Notes: a model not told the origin generated them from the sequence alone. A stretch of DNA of 64,000 nucleotides from Paenibacillus rigui (GCF_002234615.1 NZ_NMQW01000037.1:1-64000); one strand, 5' to 3'. Shown: positions 45,314 through 55,429, counted from the first letter of the stretch. Made by a program: numbers and translations.

Positions 45314-46813
45314 ATGAACAAGCCATCTGATAGCGGACAAGCTGACATATCCACACAGTTGTCGGATAATCTTGCCATGATGAAGGAGATATTCGCGAAT
45401 TGCAGCGACATCACTATCCTGCCTTGGCATTATGGACCCGATCTGAAATATAGCAGCATCTCTGTATATTACGACACACTTGTTCAGAAGAAGGAGCACA
45501 ACTACTTCAAAGAAACTTTGCAGGATCTGGTTACGGAGCAGGTGGGACCGGGAACCTCCATACTGCCTGAGAAGCTGTTTACCTTTTATGAAAATGACGG
45601 CGCCTCCGCACAATCCGCATTCGTGCTGTACAGCATGGATCAAGCGGTAATTGATGTGCTGAACGGTCACATTGTTATTTTTTTCGACATGTGGGATAAA
45701 GCTTTAAGCTACAAGGCTATGGGGGTTGAGAAGAGGCAGGTTACAGAGCCGACGACCGAACCGGTGGTGCTTGGGCCAAAGGAAAGCACGATCGAGGACC
45801 TTGACAAAAACATCGGGATGCTGCGTATGCGGCTGAAATCAACCAAATTCAAAATCGAAATTTTTGCTGTAGAGAGCGAGACCAAGACCCAGGTCGCCTA
45901 CGGGTATCTGGAAGGAGCGGTGTTGCCTGAAGTCTTTTCGGAATTCAAACAAAAAATAGATGGGCTTCAAAGCGGCGAAATTTTGGAAACCTCTTACATC
46001 GAGGAGCTTATTGAGGGTTCCAGCCTCAATCCGTTCCCCCAATGCCGCTATACCGAAAGACCGGACGTTGCCGTCGCAGAGCTGCTTAATGGAAAAATCA
46101 TCGTGATGGTGGATGGGACCGGCTCGATCCTGATTTGTCCTGCGACATTCACTGAACTGCTCCAGTCAAGTGAGGACTATTATCAACGAACCCTCATCGC
46201 AAGTCTGATTCGGCTGATGCGTTATATCGCCTTCTTTATTGCCTTAATGCTGCCAAGTGTTTATATCGCTTTAAGCACCTTCCATACGGAGTTGATCCCT
46301 ACCGTACTGCTTCTGGCCATTCTTAACTCTCGAGAAGGTATCCCGTTTCCGGCCATTTTCGAAGCACTTATTATGGAGCTATCGTTTGAGCTGCTGCGTG
46401 AGGCCGGTGTCCGGCTGCCCCGACCTGTCGGCTCAGCGGTCAGTATCGTCGGCGCCCTCGTCGTCGGAGAGGCATCCATCAATGCGGGTGTTGCTTCACC
46501 GATTCTGGTGATTATTGTAGCTTTGACAGGCATTGCATCCTTTTCCCTGCCGCAATTCAATTTTGCCGTGGCACTCCGTATCCTGCGGTTTCCGCTGATG
46601 GTCTTCTCCGCCTTCCTAGGTGGCTACGGTCTGATGATCGCTTTGCTGCTCATGTGGCTGCTATTGGCCCATATGCGTACATTAGGGCAGCCCTACATGA
46701 GTCCATTGGCGCCATTTAAACCAAAACTGCTGAGCGATGTCCTGATTCGTGCACCGCTGCAGACCATGCTCAGGTCACCGCGACAGCTTCAGCTTAAGAA
46801 ACGAAGGTCCTAG
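45314..46813 (+). CDS. Spore germination protein, GerA family (receptor 2, A subunit)
   Basis: 499 residues. A soluble N-terminal half is followed by four or five membrane segments with the family patterns IPTVLLLAILNSREGIPFP and IVGALVVGEASINAGV. ATG 45314 is seven bases after gagggg; an in-frame TTG at 45299 is less likely. It begins germination operon 2 (A-C-D-B), 30 bases after galM. It differs in sequence from the A subunit of operon 1 and so should respond to other germinants. Confidence 0.92.
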   Translation: MNKPSDSGQADISTQLSDNLAMMKEIFANCSDITILPWHYGPDLKYSSISVYYDTLVQKKEHNYFKETLQDLVTEQVGPGTSILPEKLFTFYENDGASAQSAFVLYSMDQAVIDVLNGHIVIFFDMWDKALSYKAMGVEKRQVTEPTTEPVVLGPKESTIEDLDKNIGMLRMRLKSTKFKIEIFAVESETKTQVAYGYLEGAVLPEVFSEFKQKIDGLQSGEILETSYIEELIEGSSLNPFPQCRYTERPDVAVAELLNGKIIVMVDGTGSILICPATFTELLQSSEDYYQRTLIASLIRLMRYIAFFIALMLPSVYIALSTFHTELIPTVLLLAILNSREGIPFPAIFEALIMELSFELLREAGVRLPRPVGSAVSIVGALVVGEASINAGVASPILVIIVALTGIASFSLPQFNFAVALRILRFPLMVFSAFLGGYGLMIALLLMWLLLAHMRTLGQPYMSPLAPFKPKLLSDVLIRAPLQTMLRSPRQLQLKKRRS

Positions 46814-46832
46814 ACCGTCGGGAGGGCAGATC

Positions 46833-47993
46833 ATGAACTGGAAGATGAAAATGGCAGTCAACTGTGCTCTGCTCCTTCTCTTGACCGGGTGCTGGGATCG
46901 GGCTGAACTCCCGGAAAAAGGGTTCGTGATGGGCTTGGCCATTGATCAGACCGATGACGGCAAGTACCTGCTGACGACGCAAATCTTCAAGCCAGCCCAA
47001 GCGGTGGGCAGCAAAGGGAATGAAATGTCCTTCATTAATATTAAAGCGACGGATACCTCGATCGCCAAAGCGATTCGTGACATTCCCGGACATCTGGGAA
47101 GGAAAATGCAGTGGAGCCACATGCGAATCATTATTATCGGTGATCAGTTAGCCAAAACCAAAGGTCTTACGGATGTTTTGGATTTTTTTTACCGGGATCA
47201 CGAGCCTCGGATTATTGCGCCGATCATGATTACAAAAGGACGTGCCGCCGACTATATGCAATTGCACCCGTTAATTGAGAATACGATCAGCCAGCAGCTG
47301 CTTGAAGGACAGCGTTCATCGGCGTCCAGTAACGGCAAAACATTAGAAATGAATTTGCTTGAGCTGGGAAAACAAACGAAAAGCGAGGTCGGGAACGCCC
47401 TGATGCCTTATGTATTTATAAACAAAATTGATTCTATGACGGTTATGAGCATTGAGGGGGCCGCACTCATAAAAAAAGAGAAAATGATCGGACATCTGAG
47501 TGCAGAGAAGATGGAAGGCTTGCAAATGCTGATAAATAAATACAAGAGCGGAATGGTGAGGATTCCTTGCGGAAAAGGAGCAGCCAAGAAACAAGTGGAG
47601 ACGATCGAGGTGCTATCCTTGCATAGCTCAATGAATGCGGATTTTCACAAAAAACCGCCCGTTGTCCATTATAAAATTCAAGTGCAAGCTGCAATGTCTG
47701 AGCTTACATGCACCGGAAAGATTGAAACCATGGAGCAACAAAAGGCATTCACAACAAAAGCCGAGCAAGCCATTAAACAAAAGCTGAAATCCACGACGGA
47801 CTATTTGAAGAAAATTAAATTCGACGGTTTGGGCCTAGGCAATGAGGTATACCGTAAACAACCGGCCACCTGGAAGAAATGGAAGCCCGATTGGGAAGAT
47901 ATCTTTGCACGTACTTCATTCGAGTATGAGGTTGAGGTTAACTTGATGAGCAGCGGAACGAACGTAGACAAAACGGTTTTGAGAAAGAAGTGA
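46833..47993 (+). CDS. Ger(x)C family spore germination lipoprotein (receptor 2, C subunit)
   Basis: 386 residues. A short signal ends in the lipobox LLTGC, giving mature CWDRAELPEKGFVMGLAID, typical of the GerC family. The frame is open to 46749, but ATG 46833 has ggagggc upstream and gives the correct N-terminus. It lies 19 bases after the A gene and is followed 10 bases later by a small membrane protein. Confidence 0.92.
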   Translation: MNWKMKMAVNCALLLLLTGCWDRAELPEKGFVMGLAIDQTDDGKYLLTTQIFKPAQAVGSKGNEMSFINIKATDTSIAKAIRDIPGHLGRKMQWSHMRIIIIGDQLAKTKGLTDVLDFFYRDHEPRIIAPIMITKGRAADYMQLHPLIENTISQQLLEGQRSSASSNGKTLEMNLLELGKQTKSEVGNALMPYVFINKIDSMTVMSIEGAALIKKEKMIGHLSAEKMEGLQMLINKYKSGMVRIPCGKGAAKKQVETIEVLSLHSSMNADFHKKPPVVHYKIQVQAAMSELTCTGKIETMEQQKAFTTKAEQAIKQKLKSTTDYLKKIKFDGLGLGNEVYRKQPATWKKWKPDWEDIFARTSFEYEVEVNLMSSGTNVDKTVLRKK

Positions 47994-48003
47994 ATGGACA
48001 GAT

Positions 48004-48246
48004 ATGGGGATTCAAGTGACGATTCTCATCATTCTTTACTCAGTCATGATAAGCTATGACGTACGCCTCCTGTTCAAGCAGCCCCGAAGCGATAAGTGGG
48101 TATATGCCTTGGTTGTGCTTTGCACGATGTACTTGAGTCTGGTTTATGCTTTTCACTTGAAATGGCCGTATGTATATGACTTGTCCGACGCGATTTTTGA
48201 CAAGCCGGCTCATAGGATTATAGATTTCTTGAAAGCACCGCAGTAG
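48004..48246 (+). CDS. Small two-helix membrane protein, germinant-receptor D-subunit-like
   Basis: 80 residues with two hydrophobic segments (VTILIILYSVMISYDVRLLF and YALVVLCTMYLSLVYAFHL). Several Bacillus germinant-receptor operons carry a D gene of this size and topology, which tunes receptor activity. It sits between the C and B genes, 10 bases after C. Assignment rests on size, topology and position, not on strong sequence motifs. Confidence 0.7.
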   Translation: MGIQVTILIILYSVMISYDVRLLFKQPRSDKWVYALVVLCTMYLSLVYAFHLKWPYVYDLSDAIFDKPAHRIIDFLKAPQ

Positions 48247-48277
48247 AAGTACAGTCCAGTCGAAGGGGCGTGTTCGG

Positions 48278-49384
48278 ATGAGAACAAAGGAGAAGATCGG
48301 CGCTTATCAAATGTCCTTCCTTTTGTTCACATTTATGACAGGCTCTTCGATTATTAATATCCCGGGCCCATTAATCGCTTACGCCAAGAACGGTGCCTGG
48401 ATTTCTCTTTTGCTGGCCCTCACGGCAGGGGGGATCGTCCTTTCTTGTATATTGCTGCTGCATCGTAAATTTCCGGATTTGTCCTTTATTGAGGCAAGCG
48501 AAGCTGTAGTAGGCAGGTGGTTGACGATCTGTCTCGCCATACCGGCCATCTGGTTTCAGTTTCATATGGCAGGCGGAATAGTTCTGGATATCGGTTTATT
48601 TATGACCAGCTCGATGATGAGACAGACCCCATTGTATGTGTTTACATTATCCATGTTTATCGTGGTGGCTCTTACAGTGCGCAGTGGTCTGGAAACGATG
48701 TCGCGCATGTTCGTGCTTCCTATGTTTTTTGTCATCGTGTTTGTATTCCTCATCATTATACTTGCATCGAATCATTATGACATGAAAAGCCTATTGCCTG
48801 TGATGCCGGACGGGTTTAAGCCAGTGCTTCTGGGGGCTTACTTTGCGTATGGATTTCCTTATGTTGAATTGTTCCTGTTCTCCATGCTGCTTCCTTATGT
48901 GAACTCGGATGAGCAGAGTATGCTGAGCAAAGGAATGTATGCGGCGCTGCTCCTGAATGGATTTTGTTTGCTGTGCGTCACTCTCACTACAATTTTGACT
49001 TTTGGCCCCATGGCCGCAGAACGAAAATATTCGATGTTTGAAGTTGCGCAAACGGTTGATATGATGGGAGTGATCCAGCGGATCGAGTCGGTTATCGGCT
49101 TCTCCCTGATAGTGAATTCATTCATGAAAGCAAGTATTACTGTGTTTGTTATCAAGGAAACGTTTACGAAGCTGTTTCGTGTGCAAAACGATAAGCTGCT
49201 TGTTTTTCCTGTAAGTCTGGCCTGCTTTCTATTCTCCATGCTGTTCATCGCCAAAGGGGAGACCCGATGGGTGAACGCCGTTACCGTACTTCATCCGCTA
49301 GAAGCAACCGTTGCTTATCTGCTGCCGCTCCTCGTCGTAACCATCGCTGCATCTTTCAAAAAAAAATCTTCCAGCCGCGGCTGA
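48278..49384 (+). CDS. Spore germination permease, GerAB/GerKB family (receptor 2, B subunit)
   Basis: 368 residues with about ten hydrophobic segments. The opening KEKIGAYQMSFLLFTFMTGSSIINIPGPL is typical of receptor B subunits. aaggggc precedes the ATG. It ends operon 2. In the receptor it binds the germinant in the inner spore membrane. No clear terminator follows; only a short gc-rich palindrome (cagccgcggctg) without Ts lies at the stop. Confidence 0.9.
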   Translation: MRTKEKIGAYQMSFLLFTFMTGSSIINIPGPLIAYAKNGAWISLLLALTAGGIVLSCILLLHRKFPDLSFIEASEAVVGRWLTICLAIPAIWFQFHMAGGIVLDIGLFMTSSMMRQTPLYVFTLSMFIVVALTVRSGLETMSRMFVLPMFFVIVFVFLIIILASNHYDMKSLLPVMPDGFKPVLLGAYFAYGFPYVELFLFSMLLPYVNSDEQSMLSKGMYAALLLNGFCLLCVTLTTILTFGPMAAERKYSMFEVAQTVDMMGVIQRIESVIGFSLIVNSFMKASITVFVIKETFTKLFRVQNDKLLVFPVSLACFLFSMLFIAKGETRWVNAVTVLHPLEATVAYLLPLLVVTIAASFKKKSSSRG

Positions 49385-49485
49385 AAGAGTTGTTCATCGG
49401 GACATTCACCCATGACCCTATAGCAGCATAAAGTGGGGGAGAGGACCGGAGGTATGTGCATGTACTCTAATTACGGCTTCATCCT

Positions 49486-49581
49486 ACATGTCAGAACGTC
49501 CCAATCGAATTTCCGGCGAATGATTCGGCCTATGTGATCGGGCAGAGCTTCCATGTGAACGGTGGAGATATTTCAGTCTGT
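49486..49581 (+). pseudogene. Remnant of a short-chain dehydrogenase (C-terminal end)
   Basis: The plus strand between the germination permease and the GMC gene encodes NVPIEFPANDSAYVIGQ followed by SFHVNGGDISVC, which closely matches the C-terminus of SDR oxidoreductases (SAYVTGQ...HVNGGD). Stop codons lie upstream (TAA at 49468-49470) and nothing resembling the rest of an SDR is present. The frame stays open to 49629, inside the 3' end of the GMC gene. It is probably what is left of a deleted gene. Confidence 0.6.
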
Positions 49582-49598
49582 GACGGCCATCGGCTGAC

Positions 49599-51248
49599 TC
49601 AATTGGATTGCATCTCCCGGGCGATGTAATCGGCCGTTCGTATCGCTAGGGCTACGATCGTCAAAGTCGGATTCGTCGCCCCTATAGAAGGCAGGACGCT
49701 GGCATCTGCACAATAGAGGCCGGGAATGCCATGAATTTGCCCGTACGCATTGGTAGCGGATGTGGAAGGGTTCGTTCCCATCCGGCAGGTGCCCGATTCA
49801 TGGTTGTCGGTTCCCGGAGGCATCATGCATACGGAACCTGGGGGAAAGCTTAGCTGCATTGTCGAGGCGGCTTGCCGCATGGCAGTTTCCATCAACCTAA
49901 TCACCTCTCCATCTTTAGCGCTGTAGGAGAAACGGATTTGTGGTTCCGGCATACCATAGTAGTCGATTCTGTTTGGGTCGATATAGACCATATTTTCGAA
50001 ACGAGACTCCACCTTACCCGACACGAAATAAGTGAGATCCCACTCATTCTTTCTTGGTTTCTCCTCATATTGATAATGAAAATATTGCTCCAGCCCTTGA
50101 AACTGCAGTTGATAGGGACGCCCAGCTGACTGCGGCACAAGGATACCCAGAGTCCCCAGCTCATCCGGGAATCCCGTTGTGTTGACTTTCGGTGTAGCTA
50201 CCAAATAAGAGTGATTCGTCAAATAGTGTCCAATCGCCGGGCCTGGAATTTTCGAATTCAGCAGGAGCCGTGCGGTTTGCAGGGCACTGGCGGAGACGAT
50301 GACAGTTTTGGCTCGTATCACATGAGACCTGCGATCAGGTGTCATGACTCTCACGCCTGCAGCTCTTCCATTCTCAGTCAGCACCTGAACGGCAGTGGTA
50401 TTGACGGCCAAATCAAAGGGACGTTTGCTGAGAGCCCGGGCAAAGAACAGGATGGAGCTAAAGAACACATTTGAACGGATATGCCCCAATTGAGTCGGTG
50501 TCAGCTCGGTTGCAATGGGAATATCGAGGGCCTCCGGGTAACCGTTCTCCCAAAGTCGTTTTAACAGGATTTGAGTAACGGTAGAATCTTTGGTGTAATC
50601 GGTTGTGACATTCATTACGTTCTCTGCAATTTTATAATAAAATTCCATTTCGGCAGCTGTTACCGGCCAATCGGCAAATTCACCCGGATACATGCGGGGG
50701 GATACGGCCCCCCACAGCAGCGTCCGGCCGCCCAGCGCATAAATGAGCTTCATACCGGGAAACTGCGGGAGATAGTCTCCGGCCATATAAGTCACTTCCG
50801 GGGGACGATACGCCCGAAAAGTATTAAAATTAATCGTTGCAATATTCGCCACATGGGTAGGTACAAAGAGCGGGCCTCTTTCGACAATCCCTATTTTTTT
50901 ACCGTTCTTTCCCCACTGCTCGCATAATCTCCACAGGGCCGCCCCGCCGCCTGCACCTGTACCGATGATCAGGACATCGTACTCTTCCGCAGCCATTTGC
51001 TCTGCAGTTGTGAGAGGTATCCAGGTACGAAGGTATTCAGGTTCGGTCAAGGGCGGACAGAAGGGAGCAATGAGCCGCTGTTGTGAGGCAGGATGTGTTT
51101 CCGAGGGGATGGTGATGACTTGACCGGCAATGTCACTGTCAGGCAAGGCAATATGCGGATTTTCCAACATCAGATGCCCGAGATCCATATCCAAATGATG
51201 TGCAACGAAACGTAGCGTGTCACCGCTGCGGGCAACATATTTTCTCAA
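49599..51248 (-). CDS. LysM domain-GMC oxidoreductase fusion, paralog 2
   Basis: 549 residues. The TTG at 51248 is chosen: gaggat lies nine bases upstream and the resulting N-terminus RKYVARSGDTLRFVAHHLDMD aligns exactly with the start of paralog 1. The in-frame codon at 51299 would add 17 residues with no support. LysM occupies residues 1-50; the GMC part follows with DVLIIGTGAGGGAALWRLCEQW, ESGTCRMGTNP and YCADASVLPSIGATNPTLTIVALAIRTADYI. No signal peptide is present. It shares about half of its residues by eye with paralog 1. It is divergent from the ThuA-like gene. Confidence 0.82.
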   Translation of the reverse strand: MRKYVARSGDTLRFVAHHLDMDLGHLMLENPHIALPDSDIAGQVITIPSETHPASQQRLIAPFCPPLTEPEYLRTWIPLTTAEQMAAEEYDVLIIGTGAGGGAALWRLCEQWGKNGKKIGIVERGPLFVPTHVANIATINFNTFRAYRPPEVTYMAGDYLPQFPGMKLIYALGGRTLLWGAVSPRMYPGEFADWPVTAAEMEFYYKIAENVMNVTTDYTKDSTVTQILLKRLWENGYPEALDIPIATELTPTQLGHIRSNVFFSSILFFARALSKRPFDLAVNTTAVQVLTENGRAAGVRVMTPDRRSHVIRAKTVIVSASALQTARLLLNSKIPGPAIGHYLTNHSYLVATPKVNTTGFPDELGTLGILVPQSAGRPYQLQFQGLEQYFHYQYEEKPRKNEWDLTYFVSGKVESRFENMVYIDPNRIDYYGMPEPQIRFSYSAKDGEVIRLMETAMRQAASTMQLSFPPGSVCMMPPGTDNHESGTCRMGTNPSTSATNAYGQIHGIPGLYCADASVLPSIGATNPTLTIVALAIRTADYIAREMQSN

Positions 51249-51346
51249 TAGTTTCACATCCTCATATACCATGTCTGTACAGTATATGAGTGCGGGCATG
51301 CCATTTAGACGTGACAGGTATTAGATCGATAAGGGGAGAAACGCCT

Positions 51347-52099
51347 ATGAGAATGGTCATCGGAAACGGCTTATCATTCGAAAAAAGGTCACCGCGGGTG
51401 ACGATCTGGAACGAATACATTCACGAGAGGACCGACCCGCAGATCGCCAAGGTGTATCCTAAAGGGATTCATATCGCTTTGGCTGAAGGGCTTCAGCCTT
51501 ACGGTTTTCTGCTGCGAACTGCCACCTTGGAAATGTTGGAGCACGGCCTGACGAAGGAAACATTGGAGCAAACCGACGTGTTGATTTGGTGGGGGCACTT
51601 GGCCCACGAACAGGTGTCCGACGAAATCGTGAACCGCATTCAGGCCAGAGTGCTTCAAGGCATGGGCCTTATTGTATTGCATTCCGGACATCGGTCGCGA
51701 ATATTTCAGCGGCTGATGGGAACGACTTGTGATTTGAAATGGCGGGAGGACGCAAGGAGGGAACGGTTATGGGTTGTAGATCCTGCACACCCGATTACTG
51801 CGGGCATCGGCCAGTATATTGAGGTAGAGCCGGAAGAAATGTATGGCGAGTTTTTTGACATTCCGGCTCCAGAGAGACTTGTGTTTATTAGTTGGTTTCA
51901 CGGCGGGGAAGTATTCCGCAGCGGCTGCGAATATCAACGGGGCTTAGGTAAAATCTTTTACTTCAGACCCGGGCATGAAGCATATCCTACTTACTATAAT
52001 AAGGATGTCCTGCGGGTCATCGCGAATGCGGTGCGCTATGTTGGCGCTCCGCATGGCGCGACGCCTACTTATGGCGAGGTCAAGCCGCTTGAGGTATAG
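51347..52099 (+). CDS. ThuA-like protein (trehalose-utilisation family)
   Basis: 250 residues. The glutamine-amidotransferase-like fold of ThuA is visible: [63 protein letters not shown] and [18 protein letters not shown]. Family members are linked to disaccharide use in rhizobia, usually beside oxidoreductases, but their biochemical role is not settled. aaggggag lies before ATG 51347. It is divergent from LysM-GMC paralog 2 (98 bases apart) and converges on the GH43 gene with only seven bases between stops. Confidence 0.82.
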   Translation: MRMVIGNGLSFEKRSPRVTIWNEYIHERTDPQIAKVYPKGIHIALAEGLQPYGFLLRTATLEMLEHGLTKETLEQTDVLIWWGHLAHEQVSDEIVNRIQARVLQGMGLIVLHSGHRSRIFQRLMGTTCDLKWREDARRERLWVVDPAHPITAGIGQYIEVEPEEMYGEFFDIPAPERLVFISWFHGGEVFRSGCEYQRGLGKIFYFRPGHEAYPTYYNKDVLRVIANAVRYVGAPHGATPTYGEVKPLEV

Positions 52100-52106
52100 C
52101 TGATAG

Positions 52107-53186
52107 TTACCTTTTCTGTTGAGCCGCTTCCCCCGATGGAAGCGGCAATTTTACATCCTCGGATACCGGTTGGCCGAAATCGGGCGTACCGTCCGGCCGC
52201 CAATAGAAGCGCTGCATGCGTACGCTGCGCTCATCTCCGAAGCAGGTAGGAACCGTATTCGACGAATAGGCGTGATACATAAGGTAGTCTTCGGTTCCGT
52301 CAGGGGACACCGTGAAGCTGTTATGTCCGGGCCCATACACATGGGCCGCAGGATTGGATTGGAAGACGGGTACCGGCGACTTCGTCCAGGAGTCTGCACG
52401 AAGCAGGTCGCTTGTATCACTGGCACGAAGCATTCCCATAAGGTAACGAGGATCGCAGGAGCTCGCGGAATAGGTGAGGAAAATTTGACCATTCCGTTTC
52501 AGCACAGCAGGGCCCTCGTTGACCCAAAAGCCCTGCTGTTCCCACACGAGGTCAGGCTTGGATAGCATGACTTGCTTTCCCTCAATCGTCCATGGGTTGC
52601 GCATCTTGGCAATGTACAGATTGGTGTTGCCCGCAATGGCGGGATCATGCTGCGCCCAGACCAGGTACAGGCTTCCGCGATGCGAAAAGACGGTTGCATC
52701 CAGTGCAAAGCTGTCCCAATTCGTGACAATTTGTCCTTTATAGACCCAAGTGCCTTGGGTAGGATCGGGGGAGTTATTTTCGAGAACAAACATCCGATGG
52801 TCAAACACCTCGGGGGTGCCCGCTGCGGAGAAATAAATGTACCATTTGTTATGGATATAATGAATTTCCGGTGCCCATAGATTATGGCTAAGCGGTCCGG
52901 ACGGCTGCTTTAAGAATACATCGACAGGCTTGGTGTCCTTAATGCCGGTTAAAGTCTTGGATTTTCTAAGCTCCAGACGATCGAAGTCAGGGAGCACGGA
53001 GGACATGAAATAATAATATCCATCCCTATGCTTATAGATCTGGGGATCCGCTCGATGAAGCAGGATCGGGTTTTGATAATACCCTTGAGTGGAAGGGACG
53101 GACCTGGAGCATGTCCAACCGGAAAGAAGCGCAAAGCAAATGAGACTTAGCCCTATTCTTAGGCTGAAACCTTTTTTGTTTACCAT
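52107..53186 (-). CDS. Glycoside hydrolase family 43 (arabinanase/arabinosidase-like), exported
   Basis: 359 residues. A signal-like N-terminus (SLRIGLSLICFALLSGWTC) suggests export; the SGWTC site is not a perfect lipobox, so anchoring is uncertain. Five-bladed beta-propeller motifs of GH43 are present with the catalytic acids in HRADPQIY, FALDATVF and WVNEGPAVL. It should cleave alpha-L-arabinofuranosyl linkages, for example in arabinan side chains of pectin. It fits the pectin theme with PL11 and GH127. The ribosome binding site is weak (ggtg). Confidence 0.85.
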   Translation of the reverse strand: MVNKKGFSLRIGLSLICFALLSGWTCSRSVPSTQGYYQNPILLHRADPQIYKHRDGYYYFMSSVLPDFDRLELRKSKTLTGIKDTKPVDVFLKQPSGPLSHNLWAPEIHYIHNKWYIYFSAAGTPEVFDHRMFVLENNSPDPTQGTWVYKGQIVTNWDSFALDATVFSHRGSLYLVWAQHDPAIAGNTNLYIAKMRNPWTIEGKQVMLSKPDLVWEQQGFWVNEGPAVLKRNGQIFLTYSASSCDPRYLMGMLRASDTSDLLRADSWTKSPVPVFQSNPAAHVYGPGHNSFTVSPDGTEDYLMYHAYSSNTVPTCFGDERSVRMQRFYWRPDGTPDFGQPVSEDVKLPLPSGEAAQQKR

Positions 53187-53455
53187 TTCAATTCACCATA
53201 CGGCGGAGGGTGCCGCAGACTCCTTCTTATACAATGTTTACTACGAAATTACTTTGCTCAAAGGGAGACCTGGCTATTCCATCGGGAAAGCTTATATATA
53301 AACAGCACAAAATGCAGTCGTTATAAAAGATGCCATCCCAGGCTGGAAAGGGTATAATAAACGGGTAGAAGAAGACACTAAAGAGGTTTATTTTGGACTC
53401 AGAGAAAATAAATGACTATACTATAAATCAAATGACAATGAACAAGGGGGATACA

Positions 53456-54937
53456 ATGGAAGAGAAAACGACAGGGAACGAAGGCGGATGGAACCTCGAC
53501 AATAGCTACGCCCGACTGCCGAATATTTTTTTTACCGAGCTCAATCCAGCTCCGGTACCTTTGCCTAAGCTTGCTGTTCTAAATGAATCGCTGGCTGCCT
53601 CTCTCGGTTTGAATGCCGATGCGCTTCGAAGTCAAGATAACATTAAGATATTTGCAGGCAATCGGATTCCCGATGGCGCCAGCCCTCTTGCTCAAGCTTA
53701 TGCAGGCCACCAATTCGGTCATTTTAATAGACTGGGAGATGGCAGGGCTGTACTGCTAGGCGAGCAAATCACACCTCAAGGCGAACGGTTTGATATTCAA
53801 CTGAAGGGTTCCGGCAGAACGCCATACTCTCGTGGGGGCGATGGGCGTGCTGCGCTTGGACCGATGCTGCGCGAATATATCATCAGTGAAGCCATGTATG
53901 CCCTTGGCATCCCAACGACCCGCAGCTTGGCGGTAGTTACGACTGGAGAGGCAATCCTTCGCGAAACCGAGCTGCCCGGAGCCATTCTTACCCGCGTAGC
54001 TGCAAGTCATTTGCGTGTCGGTACCTTTCAATACGCAGCCAATTGGGGCAGCGATGAGGAACTTCGTGCCCTTGCTGATTACACATTGCAAAGACATTAT
54101 TCTAGTGTTGAAATCAATGAGAACCAAAACCGCTATCTTGTTCTGCTTCAAGAAGTGATTCGGCGTCAGGCCGAGCTGATTGCCAAGTGGCAGCTTGTCG
54201 GTTTCATACATGGGGTGATGAACACCGATAATATGGCAGTGAGCGGGGAAACGATCGATTATGGCCCTTGTGCATTTATGGATGCGTATGACCCGGCTAC
54301 CGTGTTTAGTTCCATCGACGTGCAGGGCCGCTATGCCTACGGGAATCAACCGCGTATTGCCGCGTGGAATTTGGCTCGATTTGCGGAATCGCTGCTGCCA
54401 CTCCTGCATGAAGATGAAGCGGAGGCGATTCAATTAGCCGAGAAGGCGTTAGCCCATTTTGGCGAGCTGTTTCAAGAGCATTGGCTTGCAGGAATGAGAG
54501 CAAAGCTTGGAATATTTCATGAGGAGACAGAGGACGAGTCTCTTATGGATGACTTGCTTCTTATCATGCAAAAAAATCGTGCGGACTACACCAATACATT
54601 CCGCGCTTTAAGCTTGGATAAACCGGAAGAGACTGGCATGATCGGCAGCTTGGAATTTGCTGAGTGGCATGAGCGGTGGCGTGCGAGACTAGGCAGACAG
54701 CAGGAATCGAAGGCTTCCTCGCTGCAGCTGATGAAGAACAGCAATCCCGCAGTTATTCCGCGCAACCATCGCGTCGAGGAAGCCTTGGAAGCGGCGGTGA
54801 ATGAAGGGGACTACAGCGTCATGGAGCGTCTGCTTCAGGCGCTCTCCCAGCCCTTTGCTTACATGGCCGAGCAGGAGGAGTATTGCACGCTTCCAGAGAA
54901 CTCGGCCCGGCCTTACCGGACTTACTGCGGTACCTGA
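53456..54937 (+). CDS. selO: Protein adenylyltransferase SelO (YdiU/UPF0061)
   Basis: 493 residues, full length, ending in the family's conserved C-terminus PYRTYCGT. Hallmarks: [45 protein letters not shown] and [20 protein letters not shown]. SelO pseudokinases transfer AMP to protein hydroxyls and are linked to redox stress. ATG 53456 is chosen for the gggggat site; the frame is open to 53393. A small gene of unknown function follows 39 bases downstream. Confidence 0.92.
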   Translation: MEEKTTGNEGGWNLDNSYARLPNIFFTELNPAPVPLPKLAVLNESLAASLGLNADALRSQDNIKIFAGNRIPDGASPLAQAYAGHQFGHFNRLGDGRAVLLGEQITPQGERFDIQLKGSGRTPYSRGGDGRAALGPMLREYIISEAMYALGIPTTRSLAVVTTGEAILRETELPGAILTRVAASHLRVGTFQYAANWGSDEELRALADYTLQRHYSSVEINENQNRYLVLLQEVIRRQAELIAKWQLVGFIHGVMNTDNMAVSGETIDYGPCAFMDAYDPATVFSSIDVQGRYAYGNQPRIAAWNLARFAESLLPLLHEDEAEAIQLAEKALAHFGELFQEHWLAGMRAKLGIFHEETEDESLMDDLLLIMQKNRADYTNTFRALSLDKPEETGMIGSLEFAEWHERWRARLGRQQESKASSLQLMKNSNPAVIPRNHRVEEALEAAVNEGDYSVMERLLQALSQPFAYMAEQEEYCTLPENSARPYRTYCGT

Positions 54938-54976
54938 ACCAACAAAAGTTGACCTTTTCTATTTGGAGGCATGACC

Positions 54977-55276
54977 ATGAGTAAACGTTATGTGATTACA
55001 AGAACCCGTCAGCAACCGGAACAACGAATCGATTTGGAGGAATGCAAGCAGTATTTCGCGACGAAGCCGGATTTTACGTATACGCCCGTTTATACAGTAA
55101 AAGGCGCCACCACCATGTCCATTGAAGGTGATTTCTTTATGTGGAGCTTCGGGGAGGTTCAAATCCCGTTTCGCCATTATCAGGGGGATATTTACGTGTC
55201 GGGGACGAACGAAGCGGTCATTCCCAAGATGCTGGAGGTTGCCGGAGACCTGCACGCCGACGTGATGGAAGGGTAA
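54977..55276 (+). CDS. Small protein of unknown function
   Basis: 99 residues. ATG 54977 is seven bases after ggagg; ATG 54971 is too close. It has no signal peptide or membrane segment and looks like a compact alpha/beta protein (RYVITRTRQQPEQRIDLEE; GDFFMWSFGEVQIPFRHY). I do not recognise a family. It is probably cotranscribed with selO. Confidence 0.65.
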   Translation: MSKRYVITRTRQQPEQRIDLEECKQYFATKPDFTYTPVYTVKGATTMSIEGDFFMWSFGEVQIPFRHYQGDIYVSGTNEAVIPKMLEVAGDLHADVMEG

Positions 55277-55429
55277 GCATTGCAGCAACATCTCATAATA
55301 ACCAATCGTCACTATTGGCAGGGAAGCGCCATATGATATATAAGCTCGACATGAAATGACAGGTGCTGAAACTTTTTTGAAAAAAGAGGTTTACCACACG
55401 GACGATATTTGATAATATAATTGCAACAA

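Noticed and set aside
49599-51299. Start of LysM-GMC paralog 2 at 51299
   Set aside because: No ribosome binding site; the TTG at 51248 has one and aligns exactly with the N-terminus of paralog 1.
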